From: Lachnospiraceae bacterium
Lineage (GTDB): Bacteria > Bacillota > Clostridia > Lachnospirales > Lachnospiraceae
Direction of reading: 5' to 3'
Assembly (NCBI GenBank): GCA_017621815.1
Contig: JAGASK010000026.1
Span: 42,311 to 106,310, forward strand
Length of the DNA stretch: 64,000 nucleotides
A model generated the notes under the pieces. That model ran no database searches. It saw only the letters and a program-made list of their open reading frames with translations, and was not told the DNA's origin. Shown in pieces: positions 36,950-46,644 of this stretch; within the stretch, counting starts at the first letter, position 1; every line of letters begins with the position of its first letter. The translations under genes and the position numbers were made by a program.

Positions 36950-37999
36950 TTGGTAGTATCGATTATTTTATTTATTATTATCTTTTGTGTAATTGTTGTT
37001 TCCCATGAATTCGGTCACTTCATTATTGCAAAAAAGAACGGAATTCATGTTGTGGAATTTTTTATCGGTATGGGGCCTTCCCTGTTTTCTTTTGTAAAAG
37101 GAGATACAAAGTATTCGCTGAAGCTTTTTCCTATCGGAGGAGCCTGCGTATTTGAAGGGGAAGACGGGCTTGAAACAGAAAAAGGAGAATTATCCGAAGG
37201 CGCTTTTCCCAATGCATCTGTGTGGGCAAGATTTGCTACGGTTTTTGCGGGACCGCTTTTTAATTTCCTGACGGCATTTCTTATGGCTGTGGTGCTGGTA
37301 TGGGCCTGCGGCGTTGCCCTGCCGGTGGTGCAGAGCGTATCGGAAGGCAGCGCTGCCGAGGAAGCAGGGCTGGAAGAAGGAGACGTTATCCTTAAGATGA
37401 ACGGAAGCCATGTCCATATGCAGGATCAGGTTTATTTCTTTTCGGCAATTAACAGGGGAGAACCCATTGAAATTCTGTATGAGCGCGACGGGGAAAAATA
37501 TGGCACAACAGTTGTGCCGGAATTCAGCGAGGCGGATAACAGATATTATATGGGAATTACAAGCGGGAAGTTTCTTGACTGTAATGTATTGCAGACCTTC
37601 CAGTATGCTTTTTATACCATGGAATATACGGTTCAGTCCACAGTAAAAAGTCTTTCCATGCTGGTCACCGGGCAGCTTACCAGAAATGATATATCGGGTC
37701 CTGTGGGAATTGTAAAGGTGGTGGATGAAACCTATGATGTTGCCAAGGATTACGGAGTTTCCAGCGTAATTTTGTCCATGATTAACATTGCACTGCTTTT
37801 GTCGGTGAATCTGGGAATTATTAATCTGCTTCCGCTGCCGGCGCTTGACGGAGGGCGTTTGGTATTTTTGCTGATAGAGGCAGTCAGAGGAAAACCGATT
37901 CCTCCGGAAAAGGAAGGAATGGTGCATTTAGGCGGAATGATGGCATTAATGTTACTTATGGCACTGATTTTTGTTAACGATATTACAAAATTTTTCTAA
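36950..37999 (+). CDS. rseP: Site-2 protease RseP (RIP metalloprotease)
   Basis: A 349-residue membrane protease. The zinc motif HEFGH is in the first helix; a PDZ domain (about 120-200) follows, then the SGPVGIVK region and the second catalytic motif NLLPLPALDGGR. It uses a TTG start at 36950 with CAGGAGG 8 bases upstream; no better ATG fits. It trims regulatory membrane proteins such as anti-sigma factors. Confidence 0.93.
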   Translation: MVVSIILFIIIFCVIVVSHEFGHFIIAKKNGIHVVEFFIGMGPSLFSFVKGDTKYSLKLFPIGGACVFEGEDGLETEKGELSEGAFPNASVWARFATVFAGPLFNFLTAFLMAVVLVWACGVALPVVQSVSEGSAAEEAGLEEGDVILKMNGSHVHMQDQVYFFSAINRGEPIEILYERDGEKYGTTVVPEFSEADNRYYMGITSGKFLDCNVLQTFQYAFYTMEYTVQSTVKSLSMLVTGQLTRNDISGPVGIVKVVDETYDVAKDYGVSSVILSMINIALLLSVNLGIINLLPLPALDGGRLVFLLIEAVRGKPIPPEKEGMVHLGGMMALMLLMALIFVNDITKFF

Positions 38000-38019
38000 A
38001 TGGAAATGCAATCAAAAGG

Positions 38020-38085
38020 AAGAATCCTGTACAAAATTACTGAAATTGCGGTTTTGGTAATTTTGTATAATGGATTCTTTTTTTT
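38020..38085 (+). terminator. Long intrinsic terminator after rseP
   Basis: Two-part stem: AAGAATCC (38020-38027) with GGATTCTT (38072-38079) and an inner 11-bp stem (38030-38040 with 38057-38067), then eight T bases (38078-38085). It closes the pyrH-to-rseP operon. The rest of the gap to 38225 shows nothing certain beyond a TGGTATAAC box at 38091-38099 that could be an extended -10. Confidence 0.85.
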
Positions 38086-38225
38086 ATTCATGGTATAACT
38101 GGTACAAGCAATTCAAATCTTAAAAATTCAGCAGATTATGCATGACATTCACATCAAAACTTCATTCAGTGGTTCACTGTATTTTTCATTGCAGGATTTT
38201 TATCGGTTTTACAGGGAGGTTAATT

Positions 38226-38942
38226 GTGAAAATTATTTCGGGAATTTACTGGGATAAAGGGATGAGAAGTAAAAATCAGGATTCCCTTTTCTTAGAACAG
38301 GTATTTACAAACAAAGGGAGAGTGCTTATTGCGGCAGTCAGCGACGGAATAGGCGGACTTGAAGAGGGAGAAACTGCAAGCGGTTTTATTCTGGAAAAGC
38401 TGCTTGAAAACTTTTATCATCAAATGGTGGTGCTGATTGGGCGCGGAAAAGGGAAAAAAGCGCTTAAAAGAAGTCTTCTGCGGTGTTTTTTTGAGACAAA
38501 CCAGATGCTGAATCAATATGCGGGCAGCAGGGATTTTAAGCTGGGAGCCACAGTTTCCGTGCTGCTGATTTGGAAAAAAAATTATCTGGCAGCCCACCTT
38601 GGAGACAGCAGAATTTATCAGTTTAAAGAAGAAAACAGGATTTTACAGTTGACAAAGGATCATTCGGACGGGAAAAATGCATTAACCAGATGTATGGGAA
38701 GCTTTGCTTATCAAAGTCCTGATATTTACAGTGGAAAAATAAAAAAGAAATCAGGTTTTTTACTTTGTTCTGACGGCTTTTATCACTGTCCCGATAAGCA
38801 GATGCTGGGGGAGTTGCTTGGAACAGAAGAGGTGAAGGATGAAGAGCAGATTGAAAAAAGGCTTAAAGAACTGGCCGGTTATGATATGAAGCGGGGAGAG
38901 CAGGACAATATTTCTGCCCTGTATATTCTCTGCAGCAGATAA
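38226..38942 (+). CDS. PP2C-family Ser/Thr phosphatase
   Basis: A 238-residue metal-dependent phosphatase. Motifs: RSKNQDS, SDGIGG, LGDSRIY, CSDGFYH and EQDN. GTG start at 38226 with GGGAGG 6 bases upstream; open frame continues upstream to 38142 but lacks support. It should reverse the action of the kinase encoded 12 bases downstream. Shorter than many relatives in the loop between motifs. Confidence 0.88.
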   Translation: MKIISGIYWDKGMRSKNQDSLFLEQVFTNKGRVLIAAVSDGIGGLEEGETASGFILEKLLENFYHQMVVLIGRGKGKKALKRSLLRCFFETNQMLNQYAGSRDFKLGATVSVLLIWKKNYLAAHLGDSRIYQFKEENRILQLTKDHSDGKNALTRCMGSFAYQSPDIYSGKIKKKSGFLLCSDGFYHCPDKQMLGELLGTEEVKDEEQIEKRLKELAGYDMKRGEQDNISALYILCSR

Positions 38943-38954
38943 GGGGAAAAGAAA

Positions 38955-40301
38955 ATGAAACAAATATTATGCAATAAATATGAGGTATTAAAACCCGTTG
39001 CAGAAGGCGGAATGGGAATTGTATATCTGGTCAAGGATTTACATTTAAATAAGCTGGCAGCGGTGAAGGTCAGTAAAAATCCGGGCAGTCAGCAGGAGAG
39101 GGAGATTGTTCTGAAGGAAATGGAAGTGCTGAAAGGTCTGTCACATCCTGCGCTGCCGGGAATCATTGATTTTTTTGAGGAGGGAGGAAATATCTGCCTG
39201 GTTATGGAATATGTGGAAGGAATTACCCTGGAACAGTATTTGAGGAAATTTACCAGGGTGGAACTTGCAAAAGCCGTAAGGTGGGCGGTGGAACTGACAG
39301 AAGTATTGGGTTATCTCCATAAGCAAAACCCGCCTGTAATCTACAGGGATTTAAAACCGGCAAACATTATGATACAGCCGGACGGGAAGCTTAAGCTGGT
39401 GGATTTCGGTGCAGCCTTTGTGATGGCCTATGGGCAGGAAAGGCATCAGATGATGATGGGGACACCGGGTTACAGCGCTCCCGAACAGTGGCACAGCGGA
39501 AATGCCGGAAAAGGAAGTGATATTTACGGAGTGGGTGCCGTCCTTCATGAAATGCTGACAGGAATAAGCCCGGGGAACTTATTTCATGAAAGGCGTCCTG
39601 TCAGGGAATATGACAAAAGTATTCCCAAGGAGCTGGAAAAGGTGATTATTGTATGTACGAAAAAAAGGCCTTTTGAACGTTATTCATCCATGGAGCAGCT
39701 TAAAAATGCTCTTTTAAGCTTCGGAAAAAAGGAAAGAAATAAGGAAATTGGTTTTACGGTAAGAAAAGGAGCGGGAGCATTGCTCCTTATTGCAGCGGCG
39801 GGACGAACTGTACTGCCTTTTCTTAAGGGAGTGCCGGAAAGTGATTTGCCCTTTCCCTATATGGAATGGCCTGGCATCTTATGGGGAGGGGCGATTATTT
39901 ACCGGCTGATTTTTCTGCGGAAGAAGACAGGCAAAAAGATTCTGAGGAAGCAGGAAAAAAGTGTTTTTCTGACGGAAAAGAGGTTTCCGGGGATTTATGT
40001 GGCAGAATTTTTGATGGTTTTGTTTTTGACAGGACTGTTTTTGAGAGGTGAGGGAAGCTTTCATGTAAAGGCAAAGGAAGCGCCGGGAAAGCTCTGGGTG
40101 GAAATGAGGGATGAATATGACCGTAAGCTTCTTTTAAAGGAGGAGTCTGTTTACCGTGCAGGGGAAAGGATAAGATTTGAGATTCCCACAGAGCGGATGC
40201 CGGAGGGAGAAAGTGCTTTGTGGCTGACAGCGGAAGGGGAGGAGGGGAAGATATACAGGAGCAGAATTTTTCTCATTGAAAAGGAAGAGGAACCGTACTA
40301 A
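38955..40301 (+). CDS. Membrane Ser/Thr protein kinase without PASTA domains
   Basis: A 448-residue Hanks-type kinase. Glycine loop AEGGMGIVY, catalytic K38 in AAVKVS, loop YRDLKPANI (Tyr for the usual His) and DFGAAFV are intact. After the kinase domain (to about 265) come three hydrophobic segments (about 270-295, 305-322, 338-360) and a short hydrophilic C-terminal domain of about 85 residues. There are no PASTA repeats, so it is not a typical PrkC/PknB wall sensor. Pairs with the PP2C gene upstream. Confidence 0.9.
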   Translation: MKQILCNKYEVLKPVAEGGMGIVYLVKDLHLNKLAAVKVSKNPGSQQEREIVLKEMEVLKGLSHPALPGIIDFFEEGGNICLVMEYVEGITLEQYLRKFTRVELAKAVRWAVELTEVLGYLHKQNPPVIYRDLKPANIMIQPDGKLKLVDFGAAFVMAYGQERHQMMMGTPGYSAPEQWHSGNAGKGSDIYGVGAVLHEMLTGISPGNLFHERRPVREYDKSIPKELEKVIIVCTKKRPFERYSSMEQLKNALLSFGKKERNKEIGFTVRKGAGALLLIAAAGRTVLPFLKGVPESDLPFPYMEWPGILWGGAIIYRLIFLRKKTGKKILRKQEKSVFLTEKRFPGIYVAEFLMVLFLTGLFLRGEGSFHVKAKEAPGKLWVEMRDEYDRKLLLKEESVYRAGERIRFEIPTERMPEGESALWLTAEGEEGKIYRSRIFLIEKEEEPY

Positions 40302-40341
40302 AATAAAAAGATAAAGGCAATATTTTTCGGGAGGGTGACTT

Positions 40342-41397
40342 ATGACCAGAGAGCATACGAAAACAGTGAAAATCGGGGACCGGATTATAGGAGGCGGCAA
40401 TCCTGTTTTAATCCAGTCCATGACAAATACAAGAACAGAGGATGTGAAAGCAACCGTAGCCCAGATTAAAGAACTGACAGCGGCAGGCTGTGAAATCATC
40501 CGCTGCACGGTACCTGCTTTAGAAGCGGCGAAGGCCATTTCGGAAATTAAAAAGCAGATTACAATTCCCCTTGTAGCGGATATTCATTTTGATTACAAAA
40601 TGGCCATTGCAGCAATAGAAAACGGCGCTGACAAAATCAGAATTAATCCCGGAAACATCGGCGGAAGAGATAAGGTAGAGGCTGTTGTTAAAGCGGCAAG
40701 GGAAAGAAATATTCCTATCCGTGTAGGGGTAAACAGCGGCTCACTGGAAAAAGAACTGGTGGAAAAATATCATGGTGTTACGGCAGAAGGAATTGTGGAA
40801 AGCGCCCTTGATAAGGTACATATGATAGAAGACCTTGATTATCAGAATCTTGTTATCAGTATTAAGTCTTCGGATGTAATGATGTGTGTCAGGGCTCATG
40901 AGCTGCTTGCAGGGCAGACGGATTATCCTCTGCATGTGGGAATTACGGAATCAGGAACAATAATCAGCGGCAACATTAAATCCGCTATCGGCCTTGCACT
41001 GATCTTAAATCAGGGAATCGGAGATACTATCCGTGTATCCCTTACAGGAGACCCGGTAGAGGAAATTAAATCTGCGAAGCTGATTCTGCGCACATTGGGA
41101 CTCAGAAAGGGCGGTATTGAAGTGGTATCCTGTCCTACCTGCGGAAGAACCAAGATTGATTTAATAGGTCTCGCCAATCAGGTGGAAACTCTGGCAGCGG
41201 GGTATTCTCTGGATATCAAGGTTGCAGTTATGGGCTGTGCGGTAAACGGTCCCGGCGAAGCAAAGGAAGCGGATATCGGAATTGCGGGAGGAATCGGAGA
41301 AGGCCTTCTTATTAAAAAAGGTGAAATTATAAAGAAGGTGCCGGAAGATAAGCTTCTTGCGGTACTTAAGGAAGAGCTGGATAACTGGCAGGAATAG
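40342..41397 (+). CDS. ispG: 4-hydroxy-3-methylbut-2-enyl diphosphate synthase
   Basis: A 351-residue MEP pathway enzyme with a [4Fe-4S] cluster. The cluster cysteines lie in VSCPTCGRTKID and in VMGCAVNGPGE. Catalyses the reductive step after the cyclodiphosphate. Normal length. Start ATG with GGGAGG upstream. Confidence 0.96.
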   Translation: MTREHTKTVKIGDRIIGGGNPVLIQSMTNTRTEDVKATVAQIKELTAAGCEIIRCTVPALEAAKAISEIKKQITIPLVADIHFDYKMAIAAIENGADKIRINPGNIGGRDKVEAVVKAARERNIPIRVGVNSGSLEKELVEKYHGVTAEGIVESALDKVHMIEDLDYQNLVISIKSSDVMMCVRAHELLAGQTDYPLHVGITESGTIISGNIKSAIGLALILNQGIGDTIRVSLTGDPVEEIKSAKLILRTLGLRKGGIEVVSCPTCGRTKIDLIGLANQVETLAAGYSLDIKVAVMGCAVNGPGEAKEADIGIAGGIGEGLLIKKGEIIKKVPEDKLLAVLKEELDNWQE

Positions 41398-41411
41398 GAG
41401 ATTTAGAATAA

Positions 41412-44400
41412 ATGGCAAAGCAGTTTTTTGATGTGTTTCCGAATCTGAAGCTGGATAAAAAGAATCAGGATTTGTTTGAGCAGGCAATGGTAGAAAAGGT
41501 TTCCGCTACAAAAAGCAGGGAACTGATTCGTGTTACTTTTGTCTGCGGTCATCTGATTCAGAAGGAAAATGTCCTTAAAGTAGAGGAACAGATTAAAAAA
41601 CAGTTTTTTGAAAATCATACGGTCAGGGTGAAGCTTTATGAGCGTTTCAGGCTGTCTGAACAGTATACTCCCGAAAAACTGATGGATGTTTATAAGGACA
41701 GCATTCTTCTGGAACTGCGTAATTACAGTCCTGTGGAATATAATATTTTTAAAGGGGCGGACATTGCCTATCCTTCTGAAATGGAGATGGAACTGACTAT
41801 AGAGGATACTGTGCTTGCAAAAAGCAGGGCAGATGAGCTTGTAAGGATTTTGGAAAAAATCTTCAATGAAAGATGCGGTTTTCAGGTAAGTGTTGCCGTG
41901 AAATATAAGGAAAAGAAAACAGGAAAGTATAAAGAAGAGGATGACCTTAAAATAGCAAGACAGGTAGCTGAAATTGCAGCCCGTGCCCATGGGGCATCCG
42001 CAGGTGAGGAGACTTTTGAAGGCAGCGGTAAAGCTGCCGGCGCAGGAGAAGAAGGACAGGCTTCGGAAAGCCGGGCAGGAAAAGAGGCGGCATCTGCCGG
42101 ACGGGGAACAGTGAGCGCCGGTGCGGCAGCAGGCGGCAAATCCGGCGTAAGCGCAGGAGACGGAAGGACAGCAGCAAGGGAAGGCGGATTTGCCGGTAAG
42201 ACAGGAGCTTTTAACGGCAGAGAAAAGAAAGGCTTTAAGAAAGGGGATTTTGTGCGTCCCGTAAAACGCTCCGAAAATCCTGATGTATTATATGGACGGG
42301 ATATTGAAGAAGAAGCCATACCTATAGAGGAAGTTATCGGTGAAATCGGAGAAGTGGTTATCAGGGGTAAGATTATCCGGTTTGACAGCAGGGAGATCAA
42401 AAATGAAAAAACCATTCTGATGTTTGATGTTACTGATTTTACAGATACGATGACAATTAAAATGTTTGCCCGCAATGATCAGGTCGGCGAAATTACGGCA
42501 GGCATGAAGGTAGGGGCTTTTGTCAAGCTGAAGGGTGTCACCATGATAGACAGATTTGACAATGAGCTTACGATTGGTTCCATTGCAGGCGTAAAAAAAA
42601 TTCCCGATTTTACTACCTCACGGAGCGATAACAGCGCAAGAAAGAGAGTGGAGCTTCATTGTCATACGAAAATGAGCGATATGGACGGTGTTTCCGAGGC
42701 AAAGGATATTGTAAAGAGGGCCTATAAGTGGGGGCATCCTGCCATAGCCATTACAGACCATGGGGTAGTGCAGTCTTTCCCGGATGCCAATCATGTATGG
42801 GAAGATCTCTGGAAAGCAGAGAAAAGTAAAAGAAAAGAAGCAGGGGATGAAAATCCTGATAAACAGGACTTTTTTAAGATTATTTACGGAATGGAAGCTT
42901 ATCTGGTAGATGATTTAAAGGAAATCGTAACCGGAGATGACGGTCAGGATTTCACTTCCGATTTTGTGGTATTCGATATTGAGACCACCGGTTTTTCTCC
43001 TGTGAATAACAGAATTATTGAAATAGGTGCGGTAAAGGTTTCAGGAGGGAAAATTACAGAGCATTATTCCACCTTTGTCAATCCCGAGGTGCCCATACCT
43101 TTTGAAATAGAAAAGCTGACGGGCATTAACGATTCCATGGTTATGGATTCTCCAACCATTGAGACTGTTCTGCCGGAGTTTCTGGAGTTTTGCCAGGATG
43201 CGGTAATGGTTGCCCATAATGCCAATTTCGATATGAGCTTTATCATGGAAAATGCACAGAGACAGGGAATTAAAAGGAAATTTACCTATGTGGATACGGT
43301 GGGGATTGCAAGGATTTTACTGCCGGGTCAGGCAAAGCATACTCTGGACGCAGTGGCGAAGACTCTTGGGATTTCCCTTGAGAACCATCACAGGGCGGTG
43401 GATGATGCCCAGGCTACCGCAGAAATTTTTGTGAAGTTTATTCCCATGCTGAAGGAAGCAGGGGCGGACACCCTTTCAAAGGTTAATGCCATGGGTGCGT
43501 CCAGCCCTGATATTATTAAGCGTCTGCCAAGCTATCATGCCATTATTCTGGCAGAGAATAACATCGGGCGGGAAAATTTATATACGTTGGTATCGGAATC
43601 CCATATTAATTATTTCAGGAAGCAGCCCAGGGTTCCCAAGAGCCTTCTTTTGAAGCACAGGGAAGGATTGATTCTGGGGAGCGCCTGCGAAGCAGGAGAA
43701 TTGTACCGTGCCCTTCTGGAGGGCAAACCGGACTCGGAAATAGCCAGAATTGTTAATTTTTATGATTATCTGGAAATCCAGCCTCTGGGAAACAACAGGT
43801 TTATGATTGAGTCAGATAAAATACCTGCTGTAAATGATATAGAGGATATTAAGAATTTCAACCGCAGGATAGTGGAGCTTGGAGAAGAATTCGGCAAACC
43901 CGTAGTTGCCACTTGTGACGTGCATTTCCTTGACCCTGAGGATGAGGTGTACAGGAGAATCATTATGGCAGGAAAGGGCTTTGATGATGCGGATAATCAG
44001 GCGCCTCTTTACCTTCGTACCACAGAGGAGATGCTGAAGGAATTTGAATATCTCGGCAGTGATAAGGCAGAAGAAGTGGTGATTACCAATACCAATAAAA
44101 TTGCGGACAGAATCGATGTGATGTCACCGGTAAGGCCTGATAAGTGTCCGCCTGTTATTCCCGACAGTGATAAAACTCTGACAGAAATCTGTTATAACCG
44201 TGCCCATGAACTGTATGGTGAAGAACTTCCCAAAATCGTGGAGGACAGACTGGAAAAGGAACTTCATTCCATTATAAGCAACGGATTTGCGGTGATGTAT
44301 ATCATTGCACAGAAGCTGGTATGGAAATCAGTGGAGGACGGATATCTGGTAGGCTCCCGTGGCTCCGTAGGTTCGTCCCTGGTAGCATTTATGGCTGGAA

Positions 44401-46040
44401 TCACGGAGGTTAATTCCTTAAGCGCCCATTACAGGTGTCCAAACTGCCGTTATTATGATTTTGAATCACCGGAGGTAAAAGCTTATGCCGGGAACTCTGG
44501 CTGTGATATGCCCGATAAAGATTGTCCCGTATGCGGCAAGCCTCTTGTAAAAGACGGATTTGACATTCCCTTTGAGACATTCCTGGGATTTAAGGGAGAT
44601 AAAGAACCGGATATTGATTTGAACTTTTCGGGAGAATATCAGAGTAAAGCCCATAAATATACAGAAGTTATTTTCGGTGCCGGTCAGACCTACAGGGCAG
44701 GAACTATCGGTACATTGGCAGACAAGACAGCGTTCGGCTATGTAAAGAATTATTATGAAGAGCGCGGGAAAAGAAAACGGAACTGTGAGATTAACCGCAT
44801 TGTGCTTGGATGCACGGGAGTCAGAAGAAGCACGGGGCAGCATCCCGGCGGTATTATTGTGCTTCCCATGGGGGAGAATATTAATTCTTTCACTCCGGTT
44901 CAGCATCCCGCCAATGATATGACTACGGATATTGTAACGACGCATTTTGATTATCATTCCATTGACCACAACCTTTTAAAGCTTGACATACTGGGACATG
45001 ATGATCCTACTATGATTCGTATGCTGCAGGATTTAACGGGGATAGACCCCACAAAGATACCCCTGGATGATAAGGGGGTTATGTCACTGTTTCAGAATAC
45101 GTCGGCTCTTGGCATTACCCCTGACCAGATTGACGGCTGCCCGCTGGGCTCTTTGGGAATTCCAGAATTCGGTACTGATTTCGTTATACAGATGCTGCTC
45201 GATACCAAGCCCCAATGCTTTACTGACTTAATCAGAATTGCCGGGCTTGGACATGGAACAGATGTATGGCTTGGAAATGCGCAGACGTTGATTGCGGAAG
45301 GGAAAGCAACAATTTCCGGCTGTATCTGCTGCCGTGATGATATTATGATTTATCTGATAAATAAAGGAGTGGACAGCGCTTTGTCTTTTACCATCATGGA
45401 AAGCGTACGTAAGGGAAAGGGTTTAAAGCCGGAGTGGGAAGCAGCCATGAAGGAAAAGGATGTGCCGGACTGGTACATCTGGTCCTGTAAAAAAATTAAG
45501 TATATGTTCCCTAAGGCTCATGCGGCGGCATACGTTATGATGGCATGGCGTATTGCCTACTGTAAAATTAATTACCCGCTGGCTTATTATGCAGCCTTTT
45601 TCTCCATTCGCGCAAAGGCCTTTTCCTATGAACTGATGTGCCAGGGACAGCAGCATCTTGAAAATGTAATGGCGGATTATAAAAGAAGAGGCGATAGCCT
45701 TTCCCAGAAAGAGCAGGCATCCTACAGGGATATGAAAATCGTGCAGGAAATGTATGCAAGAGGATTTGAATTTATGCCTATTGATATTTTTACTGCTCAT
45801 TCCCGGAATTTCCAGATTATAGACGGCAAGTTGATGCCTTCCTTAAACAGCATAGACGGATTGGGGGAAAATGCTGCGGACGCTATTGTGGAAGCAGCCA
45901 AGGACGGACCGTTCCTTTCCAAGGATGATTTCAGACAGAGAACCAAGGTATCAAAGACGATTATTGATTTAATGGACAGCTTGAATCTTCTGGGAAAACT
46001 GCCTGAGTCCAATCAGATTAGTCTGTTTGATTTTGTGTAA
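41412..46040 (+). CDS. polC: DNA polymerase III alpha subunit, PolC type
   Basis: A 1542-residue replicative polymerase with proofreading. N-terminal region to about 195; a Gly/Ala/Ser-rich flexible linker (about 195-275); OB domain; PHP domain near 412 (ELHCHTKMSDMDG); 3'-5' exonuclease near 517 (VVFDIETTGFSP); polymerase core with zinc-type cysteines (CPNC and CPVC) and catalytic DIDLNFS near 1066. All Gram-positive PolC landmarks are present; the linker is longer and lower in complexity than in Bacillus. Nothing suggests truncation. Confidence 0.96.
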   Translation: MAKQFFDVFPNLKLDKKNQDLFEQAMVEKVSATKSRELIRVTFVCGHLIQKENVLKVEEQIKKQFFENHTVRVKLYERFRLSEQYTPEKLMDVYKDSILLELRNYSPVEYNIFKGADIAYPSEMEMELTIEDTVLAKSRADELVRILEKIFNERCGFQVSVAVKYKEKKTGKYKEEDDLKIARQVAEIAARAHGASAGEETFEGSGKAAGAGEEGQASESRAGKEAASAGRGTVSAGAAAGGKSGVSAGDGRTAAREGGFAGKTGAFNGREKKGFKKGDFVRPVKRSENPDVLYGRDIEEEAIPIEEVIGEIGEVVIRGKIIRFDSREIKNEKTILMFDVTDFTDTMTIKMFARNDQVGEITAGMKVGAFVKLKGVTMIDRFDNELTIGSIAGVKKIPDFTTSRSDNSARKRVELHCHTKMSDMDGVSEAKDIVKRAYKWGHPAIAITDHGVVQSFPDANHVWEDLWKAEKSKRKEAGDENPDKQDFFKIIYGMEAYLVDDLKEIVTGDDGQDFTSDFVVFDIETTGFSPVNNRIIEIGAVKVSGGKITEHYSTFVNPEVPIPFEIEKLTGINDSMVMDSPTIETVLPEFLEFCQDAVMVAHNANFDMSFIMENAQRQGIKRKFTYVDTVGIARILLPGQAKHTLDAVAKTLGISLENHHRAVDDAQATAEIFVKFIPMLKEAGADTLSKVNAMGASSPDIIKRLPSYHAIILAENNIGRENLYTLVSESHINYFRKQPRVPKSLLLKHREGLILGSACEAGELYRALLEGKPDSEIARIVNFYDYLEIQPLGNNRFMIESDKIPAVNDIEDIKNFNRRIVELGEEFGKPVVATCDVHFLDPEDEVYRRIIMAGKGFDDADNQAPLYLRTTEEMLKEFEYLGSDKAEEVVITNTNKIADRIDVMSPVRPDKCPPVIPDSDKTLTEICYNRAHELYGEELPKIVEDRLEKELHSIISNGFAVMYIIAQKLVWKSVEDGYLVGSRGSVGSSLVAFMAGITEVNSLSAHYRCPNCRYYDFESPEVKAYAGNSGCDMPDKDCPVCGKPLVKDGFDIPFETFLGFKGDKEPDIDLNFSGEYQSKAHKYTEVIFGAGQTYRAGTIGTLADKTAFGYVKNYYEERGKRKRNCEINRIVLGCTGVRRSTGQHPGGIIVLPMGENINSFTPVQHPANDMTTDIVTTHFDYHSIDHNLLKLDILGHDDPTMIRMLQDLTGIDPTKIPLDDKGVMSLFQNTSALGITPDQIDGCPLGSLGIPEFGTDFVIQMLLDTKPQCFTDLIRIAGLGHGTDVWLGNAQTLIAEGKATISGCICCRDDIMIYLINKGVDSALSFTIMESVRKGKGLKPEWEAAMKEKDVPDWYIWSCKKIKYMFPKAHAAAYVMMAWRIAYCKINYPLAYYAAFFSIRAKAFSYELMCQGQQHLENVMADYKRRGDSLSQKEQASYRDMKIVQEMYARGFEFMPIDIFTAHSRNFQIIDGKLMPSLNSIDGLGENAADAIVEAAKDGPFLSKDDFRQRTKVSKTIIDLMDSLNLLGKLPESNQISLFDFV

Positions 46041-46090
46041 CAGAAAGTTAAAGATAATTGTGCAAAAAAATGCAAAAGGAGTGTGATAAT

Positions 46091-46402
46091 ATGGCAAATA
46101 GTGAAAAGATAGATTTAATTCTTACAAAAATATCAAATTTAGATGAAAAGGTAACAAATTTAGATGAAAAGGTAACAAATTTAGATGAAAAGGTAACAAA
46201 TTTAGATGAAAAAGTAACGGGTTTAGATGAGAAGGTAACAGTTTTAGACCGGAAGGTAACAAGTTTAGAGAAGGACATGATTGAGGTTAAAGCCGATTTA
46301 AAGTGTTTGCATCGTGATGATAATTTAATTCTTGATGAAGTTGAAAGAGTGCATGAAATACTTCTAACGCATATGAAAGATAAATCGAAGCATACAGCAT
46401 AA
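46091..46402 (+). CDS. Small coiled-coil heptad-repeat protein
   Basis: A 103-residue cytoplasmic protein of unknown role. The core (residues about 16-57) is a run of NLDEKVT heptads with Leu and Val at the a and d positions, so a parallel coiled coil is expected. The C-terminus continues as a charged helix and ends in HMKDKSKHTA. The ATG at 46091 follows AAGGAG by 9 bases. It follows polC by 50 bases. Confidence 0.75.
   Translation: MANSEKIDLILTKISNLDEKVTNLDEKVTNLDEKVTNLDEKVTGLDEKVTVLDRKVTSLEKDMIEVKADLKCLHRDDNLILDEVERVHEILLTHMKDKSKHTA
46136..46261 (+). repeat. 21-bp in-frame tandem repeat encoding coiled-coil heptads
   Basis: Six 21-base units. Units 1-3 (46136-46156, 46157-46177, 46178-46198) are identical; units 4-6 diverge stepwise. 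The identical copies suggest recent slippage, so copy number may vary between strains. Confidence 0.9.
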
Positions 46403-46472
46403 TGTTTATGCCTGTATTGCAAATATTTTGCGGAAAATGCAGAAAATGCGGAAAAATTTTACATCAGCCTAC

Positions 46473-46501
46473 TTGATTACTTTTTGTCAATATGATACAA
46501 T
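46473..46501 (+). promoter_or_regulatory. Promoter of mntP
   Basis: TTGATT (46473-46478), 17-base spacer, TACAAT (46496-46501) with extended TG at 46493-46494. Transcript start is expected near 46508, leaving a leader of about 270 bases. Confidence 0.7.
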
Positions 46502-46507
46502 TCAATG

Positions 46508-46634
46508 CATATCAAGCTCCAAGAGGGAGTAATCGGCATAGAAATATGTAGTACTATCGACATAATGGTGCTGCACGTAAAATCCGCCTGACATGTGGTC
46601 GTGGAAGCAGCGGAGTGCAGATGCCCGGTATTAC
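46508..46634 (+). ncRNA. Structured leader RNA upstream of mntP, candidate metal riboswitch
   Basis: This fills most of the 370-base gap before mntP. Pairings seen: closing stem GTAAT/CGGCAT (46529-46539) with 46621-46634; CTGCAC (46571-46576) with GTGCAG (46615-46620); TCCGC (46583-46587) with GCGGA (46610-46614); and a small hairpin near 46538-46558. The GGGAGTA run at 46525-46531 recalls the conserved loop of the yybP-ykoY manganese riboswitch, which commonly controls mntP-type genes, but I cannot match the rest of that consensus, so the class is open. A strong terminator follows, as expected for a transcriptional switch. Confidence 0.55.
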
Positions 46635-46644
46635 TGTAAACGAT

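Noticed and set aside
38142-38225. N-terminal extension of the PP2C gene
   Set aside because: No ribosome binding site or family similarity; GTG 38226 has a good site.
46136-46261. CRISPR or VNTR of non-coding type
   Set aside because: The 21-base repeats are in frame, encode heptads and have no spacers.
46508-46634. Naming the mntP leader as a yybP-ykoY riboswitch
   Set aside because: Only one conserved-looking run was seen; the rest of the consensus could not be matched by eye, so the class is left open.
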